Of a DNA stretch of 64,000 bases, positions 21,828 to 32,286 are shown one piece after another. The translations under genes and the position numbers were made by a program. The notes under the pieces were generated by a model. That model saw only the letters and a list, made by a program, of their open reading frames with translations, made no database searches and was not told where the DNA came from. The stretch is taken from NCBI GenBank assembly GCA_002077065.1, contig NAJO01000030.1:248001-312000 (forward strand), read 5' to 3'. The DNA is from Cryoendolithus antarcticus (Eukaryota; Ascomycota; Dothideomycetes; Cladosporiales; Cladosporiaceae). Every line of letters starts with the position of its first letter. Position 1 is the first letter of the stretch.

Positions 21828-23738
21828 TCAGTCGTCCAGCACGATGACTTCTAATGCATCCGCCACATCGTCGATGTTGAAGGAGCCATCATCGCCGACG
21901 GCAACCTTCACTGAGCCCGTGACTGGAACACCGGCCAACTTCGCCTCCTTCTCACTTCGATACTTCTTCCCAACAGCCTCCATAATTTCCCTATGGCTCA
22001 CCCCCGGTAAAGATTTCTTGACATCCGCGAAATGCGTCTTCACAAACCCCGCATACCCCGTCGCTTCTTTCTTCACCGGCGACGTCCCGCCCCTCGGCGC
22101 CGGCTTGACCTGCACGAGTCTTCCCCTACAATTCCCACACCTCTGCCTCTCCACATCGATACTCTTCGAATGCCTTTGAAACAGCGTCTCGCACTCCTCC
22201 CCACTACACTGCCAAACATACTTATATTCGATCTCATAAGAATGCTTCGTCGTGACTTCCACGCCTCGATCCTCGAACGCTAGCGTCACCTTGCGACCCC
22301 AGGTCTTGAACGAAGTGCCGTGTGGTTGATCCTTGATGCCTGAGACCATGAAGTTCGCCAGATGGCAGAATTCATGCGCAAGTACGTTGTAGAGCCGCGT
22401 GTCGGAGTCTATGACTTTCGACGCGAGCTCGATGGAGGCGTGGTGTTTGTGGATTGCTTGGGTTGTGCCATCTGAAAGGCGGGTCTTTGTGGTTTCGCGA
22501 CGCCAGTTCGCGCGGCCGGCAGTTGTGTTGAGCGTCTTCGACCAAAGCAGTTTCACGCCACCGGTCGTGGCGGAGAGCGTAGAGATCTGGCCGTGGGTGA
22601 TGCGCTGGTCGAGCTCGAAGAGAAAATCTTCGGCTAGCTTGTGTTTGCGGGACTCGAACTCTCTCCGCACTTGCATTTCCTTCTTCGAACGTTTGGCGGG
22701 ACTCGAGGACTTCTTTGGCGATGTAGAGGGCGAGTCCGTGCTTGACAAGTCGATGAATCGATTTTTCCTAGGTGACATAATCACTTTCTGCGGAGAGTAC
22801 TGGTCGTTCCAATCGTTGACCGTATCGGCGTTCCAGAATCCGTCGAGACTCTGCCTGTGTGGAGGCGTCGGAATCTTGGGACGTGCCTTGGAGGGTGAGA
22901 CTAGCTTCGATTTGGTTGGAGACGATGGAGGCGGAGTGACAGGACGGTCGTACGACGGCCTTCGATGCCGTTCCTTTGATGGACTGTGCAGCCTTGGAGG
23001 CGAGAATCGCAATATCGCCGCAAGATTCTCTTTGTCAGATAACGAGGACGGTCGCGAGTCAATGCTTATCTTATATAGTGGTCGAGGTGGAGGCTTCGTG
23101 TCTCTGGTTGCTGCCGTGTTGAGACTGAGGTCTTGCAGGCTACGAATGGTTCGACTCAGGTTGGGCAATGGTGGTACTTCCTTGACTTGTCGTGTAGCAT
23201 TGAGACTCATTGGCCAGAGCTTTCGTGGACTTGGAAGCTCATCTTCGGAGTCACTCGATGAACTCGCATCAGATCCGCACCAGATGCTCTCTTCGATCTC
23301 CACCTCGTCTACGGACATAGCACTGATCTCTGGCGCCACCATGACCGGTACAGCCACGGCTCCTAGTACTCGTTTCCGCGGCGAGATAATACGAGACGCT
23401 TTCCCAGATACTGGGTCGGATAATGTTGGGACCAGGTCGACCGTCACCTTTCCAGATTGTAGTCTCAACGGAGCCATTGCGGTACCGCTCAAGCATTTCA
23501 GTGGCGACAATCGGATTTGCTTTTTTCGCTCCCCAGTAGGGGCAAGCGATGAAATAGCGGTGCGCAGATTCGCACTCTGTCCAGTAGTGTTGGTTGCATC
23601 CGGTCCGTCCGCTGTGCATGGCTGCTGCACTCTCTTCCTAGGCGATGTGCGCTGCCTGGTTTGTGTCGGGTCCTTGGCTGCTTGTTGTGCCGCAACGAAA
23701 TCGTCATCACTATCGCTGATCCTGCGAAGGCGAGCCAT
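21828..23738 (-). CDS. GCNA-like SprT-domain metalloprotease with HMG-box-like C-terminus
   Basis: Single exon, 636 residues, ATG at 23738. Residues 1 to about 340 are Ser/Pro/Lys-rich and probably disordered (SPRKR-type repeats). A SprT-like domain follows with the zinc protease motif HEFCH (LYNVLAHEFCHLANFMV) and a C-terminal zinc ribbon (WQCSGEECETLF, RCGNCRGRL). An HMG-box-like segment comes next (TGYAGFVKTHFADVKKSLPG). The last residues, EVIVLDD, fit a SUMO-interaction motif: a hydrophobic core followed by acids. Relatives (GCNA/ACRC, Spartan) clear DNA-protein crosslinks, and GCNA uses SUMO. Role in crosslink repair is inferred from this architecture. A long open frame lies antisense to it and is judged a shadow. 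Confidence 0.88.
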   Translation of the reverse strand: MARLRRISDSDDDFVAAQQAAKDPTQTRQRTSPRKRVQQPCTADGPDATNTTGQSANLRTAISSLAPTGERKKQIRLSPLKCLSGTAMAPLRLQSGKVTVDLVPTLSDPVSGKASRIISPRKRVLGAVAVPVMVAPEISAMSVDEVEIEESIWCGSDASSSSDSEDELPSPRKLWPMSLNATRQVKEVPPLPNLSRTIRSLQDLSLNTAATRDTKPPPRPLYKISIDSRPSSLSDKENLAAILRFSPPRLHSPSKERHRRPSYDRPVTPPPSSPTKSKLVSPSKARPKIPTPPHRQSLDGFWNADTVNDWNDQYSPQKVIMSPRKNRFIDLSSTDSPSTSPKKSSSPAKRSKKEMQVRREFESRKHKLAEDFLFELDQRITHGQISTLSATTGGVKLLWSKTLNTTAGRANWRRETTKTRLSDGTTQAIHKHHASIELASKVIDSDTRLYNVLAHEFCHLANFMVSGIKDQPHGTSFKTWGRKVTLAFEDRGVEVTTKHSYEIEYKYVWQCSGEECETLFQRHSKSIDVERQRCGNCRGRLVQVKPAPRGGTSPVKKEATGYAGFVKTHFADVKKSLPGVSHREIMEAVGKKYRSEKEAKLAGVPVTGSVKVAVGDDGSFNIDDVADALEVIVLDD

Positions 23739-24531
23739 CGTGTCCCTGCGAGTTGCAATGAATGTACACGTGACCTCTCATGACTTTCCTGATGTTAACG
23801 CGCAAGAAGTCAAGGAGTGTTGATTTTGGCCGTTGGTGGGACAACGTCGAAATCCGGCGCGCACTTGCCACAGCACATCTCGTTCTTTCCATAACTTCGT
23901 TCTCCCGGATGGACGCACTTGCTGGATGCGAAGCCATCGTTCACATTCTCATCTACATTGACCTCCTTCAAAAGAAAGCACCAATCGGTCTCGACGGGAT
24001 CATCTCGTGCCGACTGCACAGCTGCTCTGGTGCCACCTTGAGCAGCTTACTGTACCGACAACCGCTCCTACGGCAGCCCTTGGCAGTAGAGCATCGCGAT
24101 GCGCCTCACCTCAAGCTTGATTGCTGCTAGCAATACTGGCGATCAAGAGTGACAAATGATCTATGCTGTCCAATCAATCCATCCGAGACCATGATGACCG
24201 AGATCTACACATGCACCCCACATCGATGAACCCCGCAGCCGGGTCGCGGGAACAATGCATTATTGCCTTTGACAACCTTCCCTGACTGTCAGTGTGCATG
24301 TTTCTGCGGTCTAGAATGCCCTTTCGGTGGGACGGATGACTGGCAGTCCAATAGCTCGCTGGATGGTAGGTGGAAGCGGGGCGCGCTCAGCGAGGGTAAG
24401 TGGACTAAATATGAGGAGGCTGAAAGACACGAAGCCAACCCACCTGACTGAACACTTCATCTCTTATTTCTCTCCTCTCCGTCCATAATCTCTATCTGTC
24501 TAAGGCAAAATACTATTAAGAGTTGAACAGG
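23739..24531. other. Divergent intergenic region, GCNA-like gene / catalase-like gene
   Basis: About 793 bases serving both divergent promoters. Short frames such as 23780-24130 (plus) have no recognisable content. A CT-rich stretch (ctcttatttctctcctctcc) lies about 60 bases before the catalase-like start, typical of a fungal core promoter. Confidence 0.5.
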
Positions 24532-25847
24532 ATGTCTTGCCCAGTCCAGCATACGGTTCAGGTCGGCGACAAAGCCAACGGCACGACCAAAGCCAATGGC
24601 CAGGACAAGCCAGCACCAGGAGAGTATATCAAATGGTCAGCAGTTGAAATAGAAGCCGCAGTCGAACAGATACTAATTCGAGCAGGGATGCCGAGGGCGT
24701 CGAGGTTAAGCAACCTGGCGAGGCCGAGAAGATAAAGGAGGTCGCCGCGCAATTCAACCGCTTCCAGATGATGAACTTCAATGAGCACATGCACTGCCTA
24801 CGAGGCACACATCTGAAGACCCAAGGCGTAAGCTCCAATCACCTCTCACCTAGCGTTCGACCAGCTGACAGCTTCATGCTATAGTGCGTGCTCGGCAGAT
24901 TCACAGTCAAGGACGATCTCCCAGCTCACCTCGCTCAAGGCATGTTCGCAAAGCCGGGTAGCTACGATGTAATCATGCGCTACTCAAGCCTGACTCCAAA
25001 GCTCGTGCCGGACAATATCTCTGCCCCGCGCGGTATTGGTATGAAGATCTTCGGCATTGAGGGCGAGAAGCTGTGGGGTGAAGACAAGAAGACTCAGGAC
25101 TGGACCTTCAACAACTACCCGATCTTGGAGCTACGCGACCCGCAGACGACTTACGATATTGCCGACTCGCTAGAGAGGAACTGGAACGATCTCCCAACCT
25201 TCGCCAAGGAGCAGGGCGAGAGAGTCGATGCCGATGTGGCAACATATGCTGGTGGGCTGCCAAGGCAGCATATGGTAGCGATGAAGCAGTGGTCCCAGAG
25301 CGCATACAGGCATGGTGACTACGTCGCCAAATACGGCGTCTTCCCACTTGCCTCCGAACAGGTCTCCCTCGAAAAGACAATCATCAAGGAGGACGACCCC
25401 ATCAACATTCTCTCTCAGCACACCCGCGACTTCCACATGCGCCACAAAGTTACCTACTCGTTCTGCGCACAGCTGCTGCAGAGCCTCGACGAGCAACCCG
25501 TGGACGACATCGGCATCGAGTGGGACGAGAAGAAGTACCCCATGGAGCAGATCGCGACTCTCGAATTTGAGCCGCAGGATAGCTGGCTGCCGGAGTTTAG
25601 AGTCTGGTGGGATGATCGCATCACGGTCAACTCGTGGCATGGCTTGAAGGAGCACCAGCCGCTCGGAAGCACGAACAGAATGCGCCGGGTGGTGTATGCC
25701 GAGAGCAGGAAGCTGAGGTTGAAGGTCAATGGCCATAGGGACTACATTGAGCCGGCGAGTCTCAATGAGGTGCCCGCTCCGATCCCGGCGCCGCAATTGA
25801 GCTTGCCATTGCAGCATGCGACGAATACCATTGAGGTTGGTGCCTGA
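24532..25847 (+). CDS. Catalase-like haem protein (small catalase-related family)
   Basis: Three exons: 24532-24635, 24686-24827 and 24885-25847, with introns 24636-24685 (GTCAGC, a CTAAT branch, GAGCAG) and 24828-24884; 402 residues. The catalase fold is seen in CLRGTHLKTQGCVLGRFTVK, the expected distal-His region, then FAKPGSYDVIMRYSS and PRGIGMKIFGIEGEKLW. The protein is shorter than classical catalases and lacks their usual N- and C-terminal extensions. It fits the y4iL/SrpA-like catalase-related haem proteins, whose activity may be peroxidase or peroxygenase rather than true catalase. No signal peptide or peroxisomal SKL is visible. The first intron has the weaker GTCAGC donor, but phase and branch point support it. 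Confidence 0.87.
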
Positions 25848-26169
25848 ACGGACTGCCTTGTGATGCTGGAGGGGGACAATCGCAATGAAGGTCATGAGTA
25901 GCTTCAGTGTCTATCTGTACATAGTCTGAGTAGGCGTTTCTGCTGTTGTCAAGCCTGGCAAGAACCTCGTCTGACAATTTGAATGAGCCAGATCGACCCG
26001 TTATCGTACTTTGTACACGCCGTCGTACCAGCCAGCGAATCTATGATATCGTACACTGTTTTACACGCCGTCAGCCGGAATACCCTCTCAGCTGATGGAT
26101 GGCTATTGCCAAGCGTTTGGTCTGGAGACAGTCAGATCGTGTCAGTCTAGCATCCTCCATTGACTGACC
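25848..26169. other. Convergent 3' intergenic region
   Basis: About 322 bases between convergent genes, so it holds two terminators. It might also include a tiny last exon of the LETM1 gene: after GTAAGG at 26165 an acceptor CTCCAG near 26121 would add PNAWQ and a stop. This is not decided. Confidence 0.4.
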
Positions 26170-27318
26170 TTACCTATTGAACAGCATCCTCATGAGCGCG
26201 CGACCGCGCCCACTGTCCTCCTTCTGCCGTTGCAGCCAAGTCTTCAATGCCTCCTGCAGCTTGTCTGTCTTCCCATGCAGAACATCAATGCCTCGCTCCT
26301 CGCAGGCGAGTACCAGCTCTTCCCCCGACAGCTTTTGCCCTCCACCGCTACGAAGGAGCAATTGGTCGTCCAAAGTCACTGACTGCAGTCGGTCTGTCAG
26401 TCGACGGCGGAGCAGTACACCAGGCGGAGGCAGCTGCACGCGATCCCAGATTGACCCATGCAGGTCTAGCGAAGATGACATATGCAGAAGCTGATCCGTC
26501 CGTAGCTTTTGTAGCACCTTCTTGATGTTCTCCGCCCGAGTCATCGGCCAGCTCTTCTCTCCACTTTCCTTGCCAGCCTCGACCATCCCCAACTTCTCCA
26601 CCTCCGGTGCCTCGACGCCGTGCCTGAAGCTCACCCTCCTCCTCGTCTCAGCTTTCTCCCTCATCCCCTTCACCTGCTTAGGTATCCTGCACGTTGCCGG
26701 CACTGCCCCAGGCATGAAGGGTACAAGTAAAGGTAGCCACTCCCCGAATATCAGCACCAACACACCAAATATTGGCAGCTTCCCGACATCGAACGCGTTC
26801 CTCTCAAGCAGCTGATACTCCGCTCTTGTCACCAAGCCTCGCGAAACGGCATCTTCTCTTATACTCTTCCATTGCCGCGATCGGGGCTGCTGCTTCAGAT
26901 CGGAGAAGATGCGCTTCTTCAGCGCGCTCGCGGCTTTGTGATTGTGCCACACAGCTTTCAGACCGGCTTTGTAGAAGCCACCATACGCGCGACCGATGCG
27001 GAACAAGTATATGGGGCCTGCCTCGTCGCCGCGAGTGGGAAGGTTGAGGGATGGAGGACGAGTGCTGGAGGGTGGGGTCACCTCGTCTGTGAACGTGACG
27101 AGCGCATTGCTGGGAGCGGGTTGTGAAGAAGCATTGGATTTTCTAGGCGCCGAAAAGGTAGGAGGACGCGCCTTCGTAGCGTAGTGAGGACATGATGGTC
27201 GGTCTGACTTATGCTGATCTTGTGGACGGCACTGAGAGGATACGATGATCTGTCCTGAACGCGAGATAACTTTGCCTCGTGATATGGCTGTGGTACGCCT
27301 CATACAAGTCGTGATCAT
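26170..27318 (-). CDS. Short LETM1-domain mitochondrial inner-membrane protein
   Basis: Single exon as annotated, 382 residues, TAA at 26170-26172. The first ATG is 27318; 27303 (MRRTTAISRGKVISR) is equally plausible, and both give a basic mitochondrial presequence. The LETM1 core is clear: FDVGKLPIFGVLVLIFGEWLPLLVPFMPG, a transmembrane helix, followed by CRIPKQVKGMREKAETRRR of the ribosome-binding region. LETM1/Mdm38 proteins act in K+/H+ homeostasis and couple mitoribosomes to the inner membrane. This protein lacks the long C-terminal coiled coil of Mdm38. It is probably the separate short fungal paralogue. Confidence 0.85.
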   Translation of the reverse strand: MITTCMRRTTAISRGKVISRSGQIIVSSQCRPQDQHKSDRPSCPHYATKARPPTFSAPRKSNASSQPAPSNALVTFTDEVTPPSSTRPPSLNLPTRGDEAGPIYLFRIGRAYGGFYKAGLKAVWHNHKAASALKKRIFSDLKQQPRSRQWKSIREDAVSRGLVTRAEYQLLERNAFDVGKLPIFGVLVLIFGEWLPLLVPFMPGAVPATCRIPKQVKGMREKAETRRRVSFRHGVEAPEVEKLGMVEAGKESGEKSWPMTRAENIKKVLQKLRTDQLLHMSSSLDLHGSIWDRVQLPPPGVLLRRRLTDRLQSVTLDDQLLLRSGGGQKLSGEELVLACEERGIDVLHGKTDKLQEALKTWLQRQKEDSGRGRALMRMLFNR

Positions 27319-27568
27319 TGCACTCGCTAGACACAAAGAATGAAGACACGATTAAAGTAAAAGTAGGTGCCACTTTCGAACGCGCTTTGTAGAAAGCCAT
27401 CTTCATCTGCATGGGCGTCATCGCAAATCCACTACCGAGACACGTTCGGCACTTGTGACGCTAGTAGGAATCTGACGCTCTGGTGACGAAGAGATGGTGA
27501 TATTCTTATGAAGCGAATCTACCTAAGGTAGGAGTCATCGTGCGGCCGATCGGCTCATTACACACCAC

Positions 27569-28471
27569 TCAAGCTGGAGGAGGCAGCATCATGACATACT
27601 CCCTTTCGCTGTCACCGAACGACACGACATCGCCATCGACCAACTCGAAGTACCGACTTGCCTCGACTCTCTCCCCGTTCAGCTTCGTTCCATTTGCGCT
27701 CTCCAAATCGATCACGTAGGGCTTCACCTTGCTGGACTTGTCGCCATACTGATTGGTGGACGTACGGTGTCTGAATTGTATGACAGCGTGTTGCTTCGAT
27801 ATGCTAGGATGATCGAGCGCCAGATCTGTAACGTTTTGATCTTGTCCGACTAGCCAGCAGCTACGTTGGTGCAGGTAGACAGTGTCAAGTAGGTCCTTCT
27901 TCCGAAACACGTACATACGCCATTGCTCTTTGGTAGGTGGCTTGCGTGCTTCAGCTGGCTCGTGATATTTCAGGACTGTTGACGTACCGATGACTGTGTT
28001 AGCCTCCTTGGCTAGTAGACCGGTGGGCTTGAAGTTTGGTTTCTGTTTTTCAATCTGCGGCTGATCGGGGTTCGTTTCCGGTCCGGTGTCCCCACGAAAG
28101 CTGGCATTCTGTGATGGTAGCGCTGCGCGAGATCGAGGTGCAGGTGGTGACTTCGACTTGGCTTGAAGCTTCACTCGCCGACGCGAGTCGTCTGGTGACC
28201 TTGACCGGGTACGATGGCGTGAGTTCTCTGGAGATCTTCTCCGCCGCTTGCTGCGATGACCATCATCCTCTCGAGCGTCGCGTGGTCTTTCTCGGGAACG
28301 GTCTCGACGACTTGTTGATTTGCGGCTTGTCTTTCTGTGGTCCACACCGTCACTACCGCTGTCCGTGCTGTGTCGGCGATGGCGTGGGCGATCGTTAATT
28401 TCGCGATCAACCGTATCGTTACGTTCACGATGCCCAGACCGTCGGCGATCGAGCTCCGGCGAGTCCGGCAT
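27569..28471 (-). CDS. FHA-domain RES-complex protein, SNIP1/Pml1 type
   Basis: Single exon, 300 residues, ATG at 28471, TGA at 27569-27571. The N-terminal 120 residues are rich in Arg, Ser and His (RS/RD-like), typical of splicing factors. The C-terminal FHA domain includes CWLVGQDQNVTDLALDHPSI, SKQHAVIQFRHR and ESANGTKLNGERV. In yeast, Pml1 with Bud13 and Snu17 forms the RES complex, which retains and splices pre-mRNA. The FHA glycine-arginine phosphothreonine motif is here Gly-Gln, so phosphopeptide binding may be altered. The frame is open upstream to 28699, but that part has no conserved content. Confidence 0.9.
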   Translation of the reverse strand: MPDSPELDRRRSGHRERNDTVDREINDRPRHRRHSTDSGSDGVDHRKTSRKSTSRRDRSRERPRDAREDDGHRSKRRRRSPENSRHRTRSRSPDDSRRRVKLQAKSKSPPAPRSRAALPSQNASFRGDTGPETNPDQPQIEKQKPNFKPTGLLAKEANTVIGTSTVLKYHEPAEARKPPTKEQWRMYVFRKKDLLDTVYLHQRSCWLVGQDQNVTDLALDHPSISKQHAVIQFRHRTSTNQYGDKSSKVKPYVIDLESANGTKLNGERVEASRYFELVDGDVVSFGDSEREYVMMLPPPA

Positions 28472-29396
28472 GTCTACAGCTACCTCGCGGTGCTTGATTT
28501 TACAGTTTATTATTGCGCAGGTGGGCCGTCCACAGCCACGAGGACCGCTCTCCACACTACGTGGGCAGCGGCTGTGCTCATTCACAAGGCCTCGCCGGAA
28601 GATGCAGCTGCCAAGACTGTGGTGAGAGCTATGCAGCCACAATAGAAAGATATGGCGATGCAGGTCGTGAGACCGAGAGGCTGAGCTTGCGGATAGCAAA
28701 ATTTCCGGTCAGCAGGCCTAGATCGGAACCGGTGAGTAGCCGACGGAGAGGCCAGAGCAATACAGAGACGCTGTAGAGTTGTCTTCGATTTCGTGCGTGT
28801 GTACGCAACCAACTTATCTCAATGGGCAAGGTATTGAAACCATGCATGGTTGAGTCTACATATCGCATCGCAAGCCAGATTTAACTTACAGTTTAGCGGG
28901 TGACTCAGCAGGATCCCATTGCGGCTCCCAACTTCACTCCAAGCGCCCAGCTCATGTCTATTCACTCTGCATTGGTCCCGTAAGCGCGTCTGCATCTCTG
29001 CTAACGTTCCATCGTGTTTCATTTGCCTCCCGAGAACCATTCCAGTCTTTCCCATCCACTCGATCAGGCATTAGTGGCGTCCCTACACGCGATCCCCACG
29101 CGTCAGACCATCCATCTCTTGCTAAAGCTCGGCATCATCACATCATCCCACCATCCGCCTAGTGGCCCCATGCGCAGCTCTGACCGTAGCGGCAAGATGA
29201 AGCATGCCTGCATCTGCCCTGGCGCCTACGCCGATACTGGTGTCTTGGCCCCAGCGGGACCTTGGAACGTGTCGAAATGCGTCTAGGTACTAGCAAGCCC
29301 TCCAGTGGTTTGTACATTTCTCTTCTCTGTTCTACTAGCAATATGCACGCTTCGGTTGCCTTCCTTTCTTGATTTCGATGCGAAAGCCTAGCAGTT
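28472..29396. promoter_or_regulatory. Long divergent intergenic region (SNIP1-type gene / coiled-coil gene)
   Basis: About 925 bases containing both promoters. No gene-like frame, repeat or RNA gene is visible. Confidence 0.4.
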
Positions 29397-32019
29397 ATGT
29401 CGAGCAAATTCTTCACATGGACGAAAGGCGATAAGAGCGCGCATGAGGCGATGCGCTCTCGCGGAGTTGTGCCGATCCCAATCGAGTGTATTTCGTTCAA
29501 AGGTCTGGACTACGAGCGCAGTAAGAAAGACTCTAGCAGGAGCCATCGCAGGCCACCGCCACTCAGGCTTGACTCGAGCCCGGATATTGTGCAGCATGGA
29601 GCACGAAGGGACAACTCGATTGCGCTACATGACGCTGCCGTGCAATCTGCCACCGCTCTGATTGATGTGGTCAATGTAGGTGTACTCCACTGCGGGCATC
29701 GCTCCGTCGAAGCTAATCTGATTGCAGGACATGCTGCGCTCTCCGCAAGTCTCCAATAGACTACACCAGCGCGCACAGAGCCTGCAGCCAATGTACGGCC
29801 GCCCTCGCTCGCGAACTGCACCTCCAACGCCAATGGCTGAGGCACCACTTCCTGAGCCCGCCGAGCTTCCAGGGTCAATGCCGAACGAGAAGTACCCGAA
29901 GCATGGCCTCTCGCATCTCACAAATGCGGTCATTGGGAGATCGATCGAGCGCCCACATACGAGCCCGCAGGAGTCAACACATCCAGCGTACAGTACGCCT
30001 CGCAGCTCCGTCGATGCTCCGCGCCAACCTATCGGCTCCCCCTTTGCGCCAATGTCCGCTCGCCCTTTGGTCGCGACTTTCTCAAAGCATGCTCGATCAC
30101 ACGCCTCGGCGATGCCGCTTTCGAGGGAGCAAGACTCACGACAGCAAGACAGTCGGGTGCGACGCGCGACGACATCCACTCTCAAGCGACCATCACTGAG
30201 TGTACTACAGCCGTGGCCGGATCAAGTGCTGCAAGCCTCCGACGCCCATAGTGAGACGCACGACGAAACCTCCCTCGTGGCCCCAGCGGCGACGAGCTCG
30301 CGTCAGTGGTCAGACACGATGCAGCAATCTCGGACTGCCAGCAATCCAGAGGCGATCTTATTGTATCAGATGGCCAACATGCGCGAATCTCATGTCGCCC
30401 ACTTGACATCTCTGAAGCAAGCTCATGCCCACGAGATTGCCTCTCATCAATCATACATCGCTTTCCTGGAAAGTCGAAAGCTAGGCATCAGACTGGGCGG
30501 ATTGAACACTACGCAAGTAGACATGAAGCAGAGACTTACCCTCGATACCGCCCAAGTCACGAACCGACTCGCAGAGCCTTTGACTTCCGACGCGTCGGCC
30601 ACGACTCGAAAATCTTTTGAGCTCACTCTTGAGCACGAAAAGCGCGCATCGCAAGAAGCCATTGCTGAAGCTGAATTGCTCAAGCGTAAGCTATCTCTAT
30701 GCCGCAAGTCACACACGGATCCAGGTGAGCTTCGGCGTGAGCGCGATCAGTTTCGCGACGCCGTCGATGGCAGCGAACGGAGGATCACGCAGCTGAAGGA
30801 CATCATCCGGAAGGCGAAAGAGAACGAGCGGTCTCTGCGCAACGCTGTGGAAGACTTGCAGCATCGCCTCACAGCAGCCAATCATGAGCGCCTGGACGTT
30901 CAAGAGGGTTTCCATGAAGCGTGCAGGCAGGTGAGTCAACTTACGCAGCGAGAGGACTCCCTCGTCAAGGAACTGGACTCGGTGCGAAGTCATCAATTCT
31001 ACGGCAATACATCTCTTGCATCGCTAGTCTCGACGCACTCGGATCAGACGCACGATCGTCGTACGCATGTGCGCACGAAGTCAGAGGTGGGCTTGCAGGT
31101 GTGGAGCAACGACCCTCTACTGCTGCAAGTACAGCGCCTGCAACACGATTTGCGCGACAGAGATACGAGAATCCAGCACTTGGAAGAACAGGTGAAGCAA
31201 CAAACAGCAAGCTACGTACAAGAGCAGGAAAGACGTGCACATTTGCAGAGCCTGGTGAACGCGACACAGCAAGAGAGGGATTCGATCAGAGAAGATTGCG
31301 ACAAGTACAATTCGCTCCTCCATAATGAGCTGCGTCGACAGTCGCGGTCGGCGGTCGAAAGAGTGCACACTTCGAACCCCCAGATTGACGCCGAAGCTGC
31401 AGCTTTGGTCGCGAGCAGGCTCTCATCGACAGACTCGAATGCTCCATACGGTCCATACACGATAGCTCCCTCTGTGGAGCAAGAGCTGGAGCACTGCGTT
31501 CGAGAGATAATTATGTACAAGCTCGACGTGCGAGGCTACAAGAAAGACCTCAAGAAAGCTCATGCGGAGATCGAGGAGCTTCGTAGAGCCCGAGTTGAAC
31601 TCCCGCCAACGCCAGATCGCCAGAGCTTCGGCAGTCAGTCTTCGTCTGACCTCTCCGCTAAGCGAATCCCCTCTGCCACTTCTTCGTCAGGCCTTGGCAT
31701 TTCTCTCGCGCAGCAGACACCAAAGACGCCTACTCGCTCGGTGGCGTCAGTCACGCAACAAGCCCTCTTGAGCATGTCACCGCCGATACCGCAGGTGGAG
31801 TACACCACGAGTCCGCCACCGAGATCAAAGACGCCACTTGGTGCGCATAAGAAACTGCCAAAGCCGCCGATGTCGAGGAGTCCGAGTCCGATGCCTGCGA
31901 GTCGGACCCCTGGACGCGTAAGGCAGATGGAACGCACGCCGAGAAGCGTGTCGGAGAGTATCATTGCGAGCTACGCTGAGAGGAGGACGCCGGAGGTAGA
32001 CGCGCAGGGACCGTTCTGA
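29397..32019 (+). CDS. Unrecognised coiled-coil protein
   Basis: Exon 1 is 29397-29675, the intron 29676-29727 (GTAGGT...TTGCAG), exon 2 29728-32019; 856 residues. The start MSSKFFTWTKGDKSAHEAM is hydrophilic. Residues about 100-280 are Pro/Ser-rich. Several coiled coils follow over about 280-640, with stretches such as GELRRERDQFRDAVDGSERR and QELEHCVREIIMYKLDVRGY, then a basic Ser/Pro-rich tail with many TP/SP sites (TPKTPTRS, KLPKPPMSRSPSPMP) that could be CDK or MAPK targets. No enzymatic domain is recognised. A cytoskeletal or polarity scaffold is possible, but I do not assign a function. Confidence 0.85.
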
Positions 32020-32286
32020 GCGGTATGTGACTGCAGGCGTAACTTTGCTTCTCCCTATGCTACGAGCGTAGACGGTATCCCCCTAAGTCTGGCCAAGACA
32101 GCAACACGGCTCGCTCCTCTGTGCGTGAGAAGTAGAGTCGTACGGGCTGCGCTTGTCTCGCATTGACGTTGTACGGGTAAATGTCGTGGTACGGGAAGTG
32201 TGACTGAGTAGCAGGAAAGTGGACCAGACTTTCAGGGGAGCGAGAAGTATAGATTAGGCCGCCATGCGTTAGATACCTATTGTGGC

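Noticed and set aside
22399..23823. 474-residue plus-strand open frame
   Set aside because: It lies wholly antisense to the GCNA-like protease, whose domains are clear. It has no domain of its own and is a codon-bias shadow.
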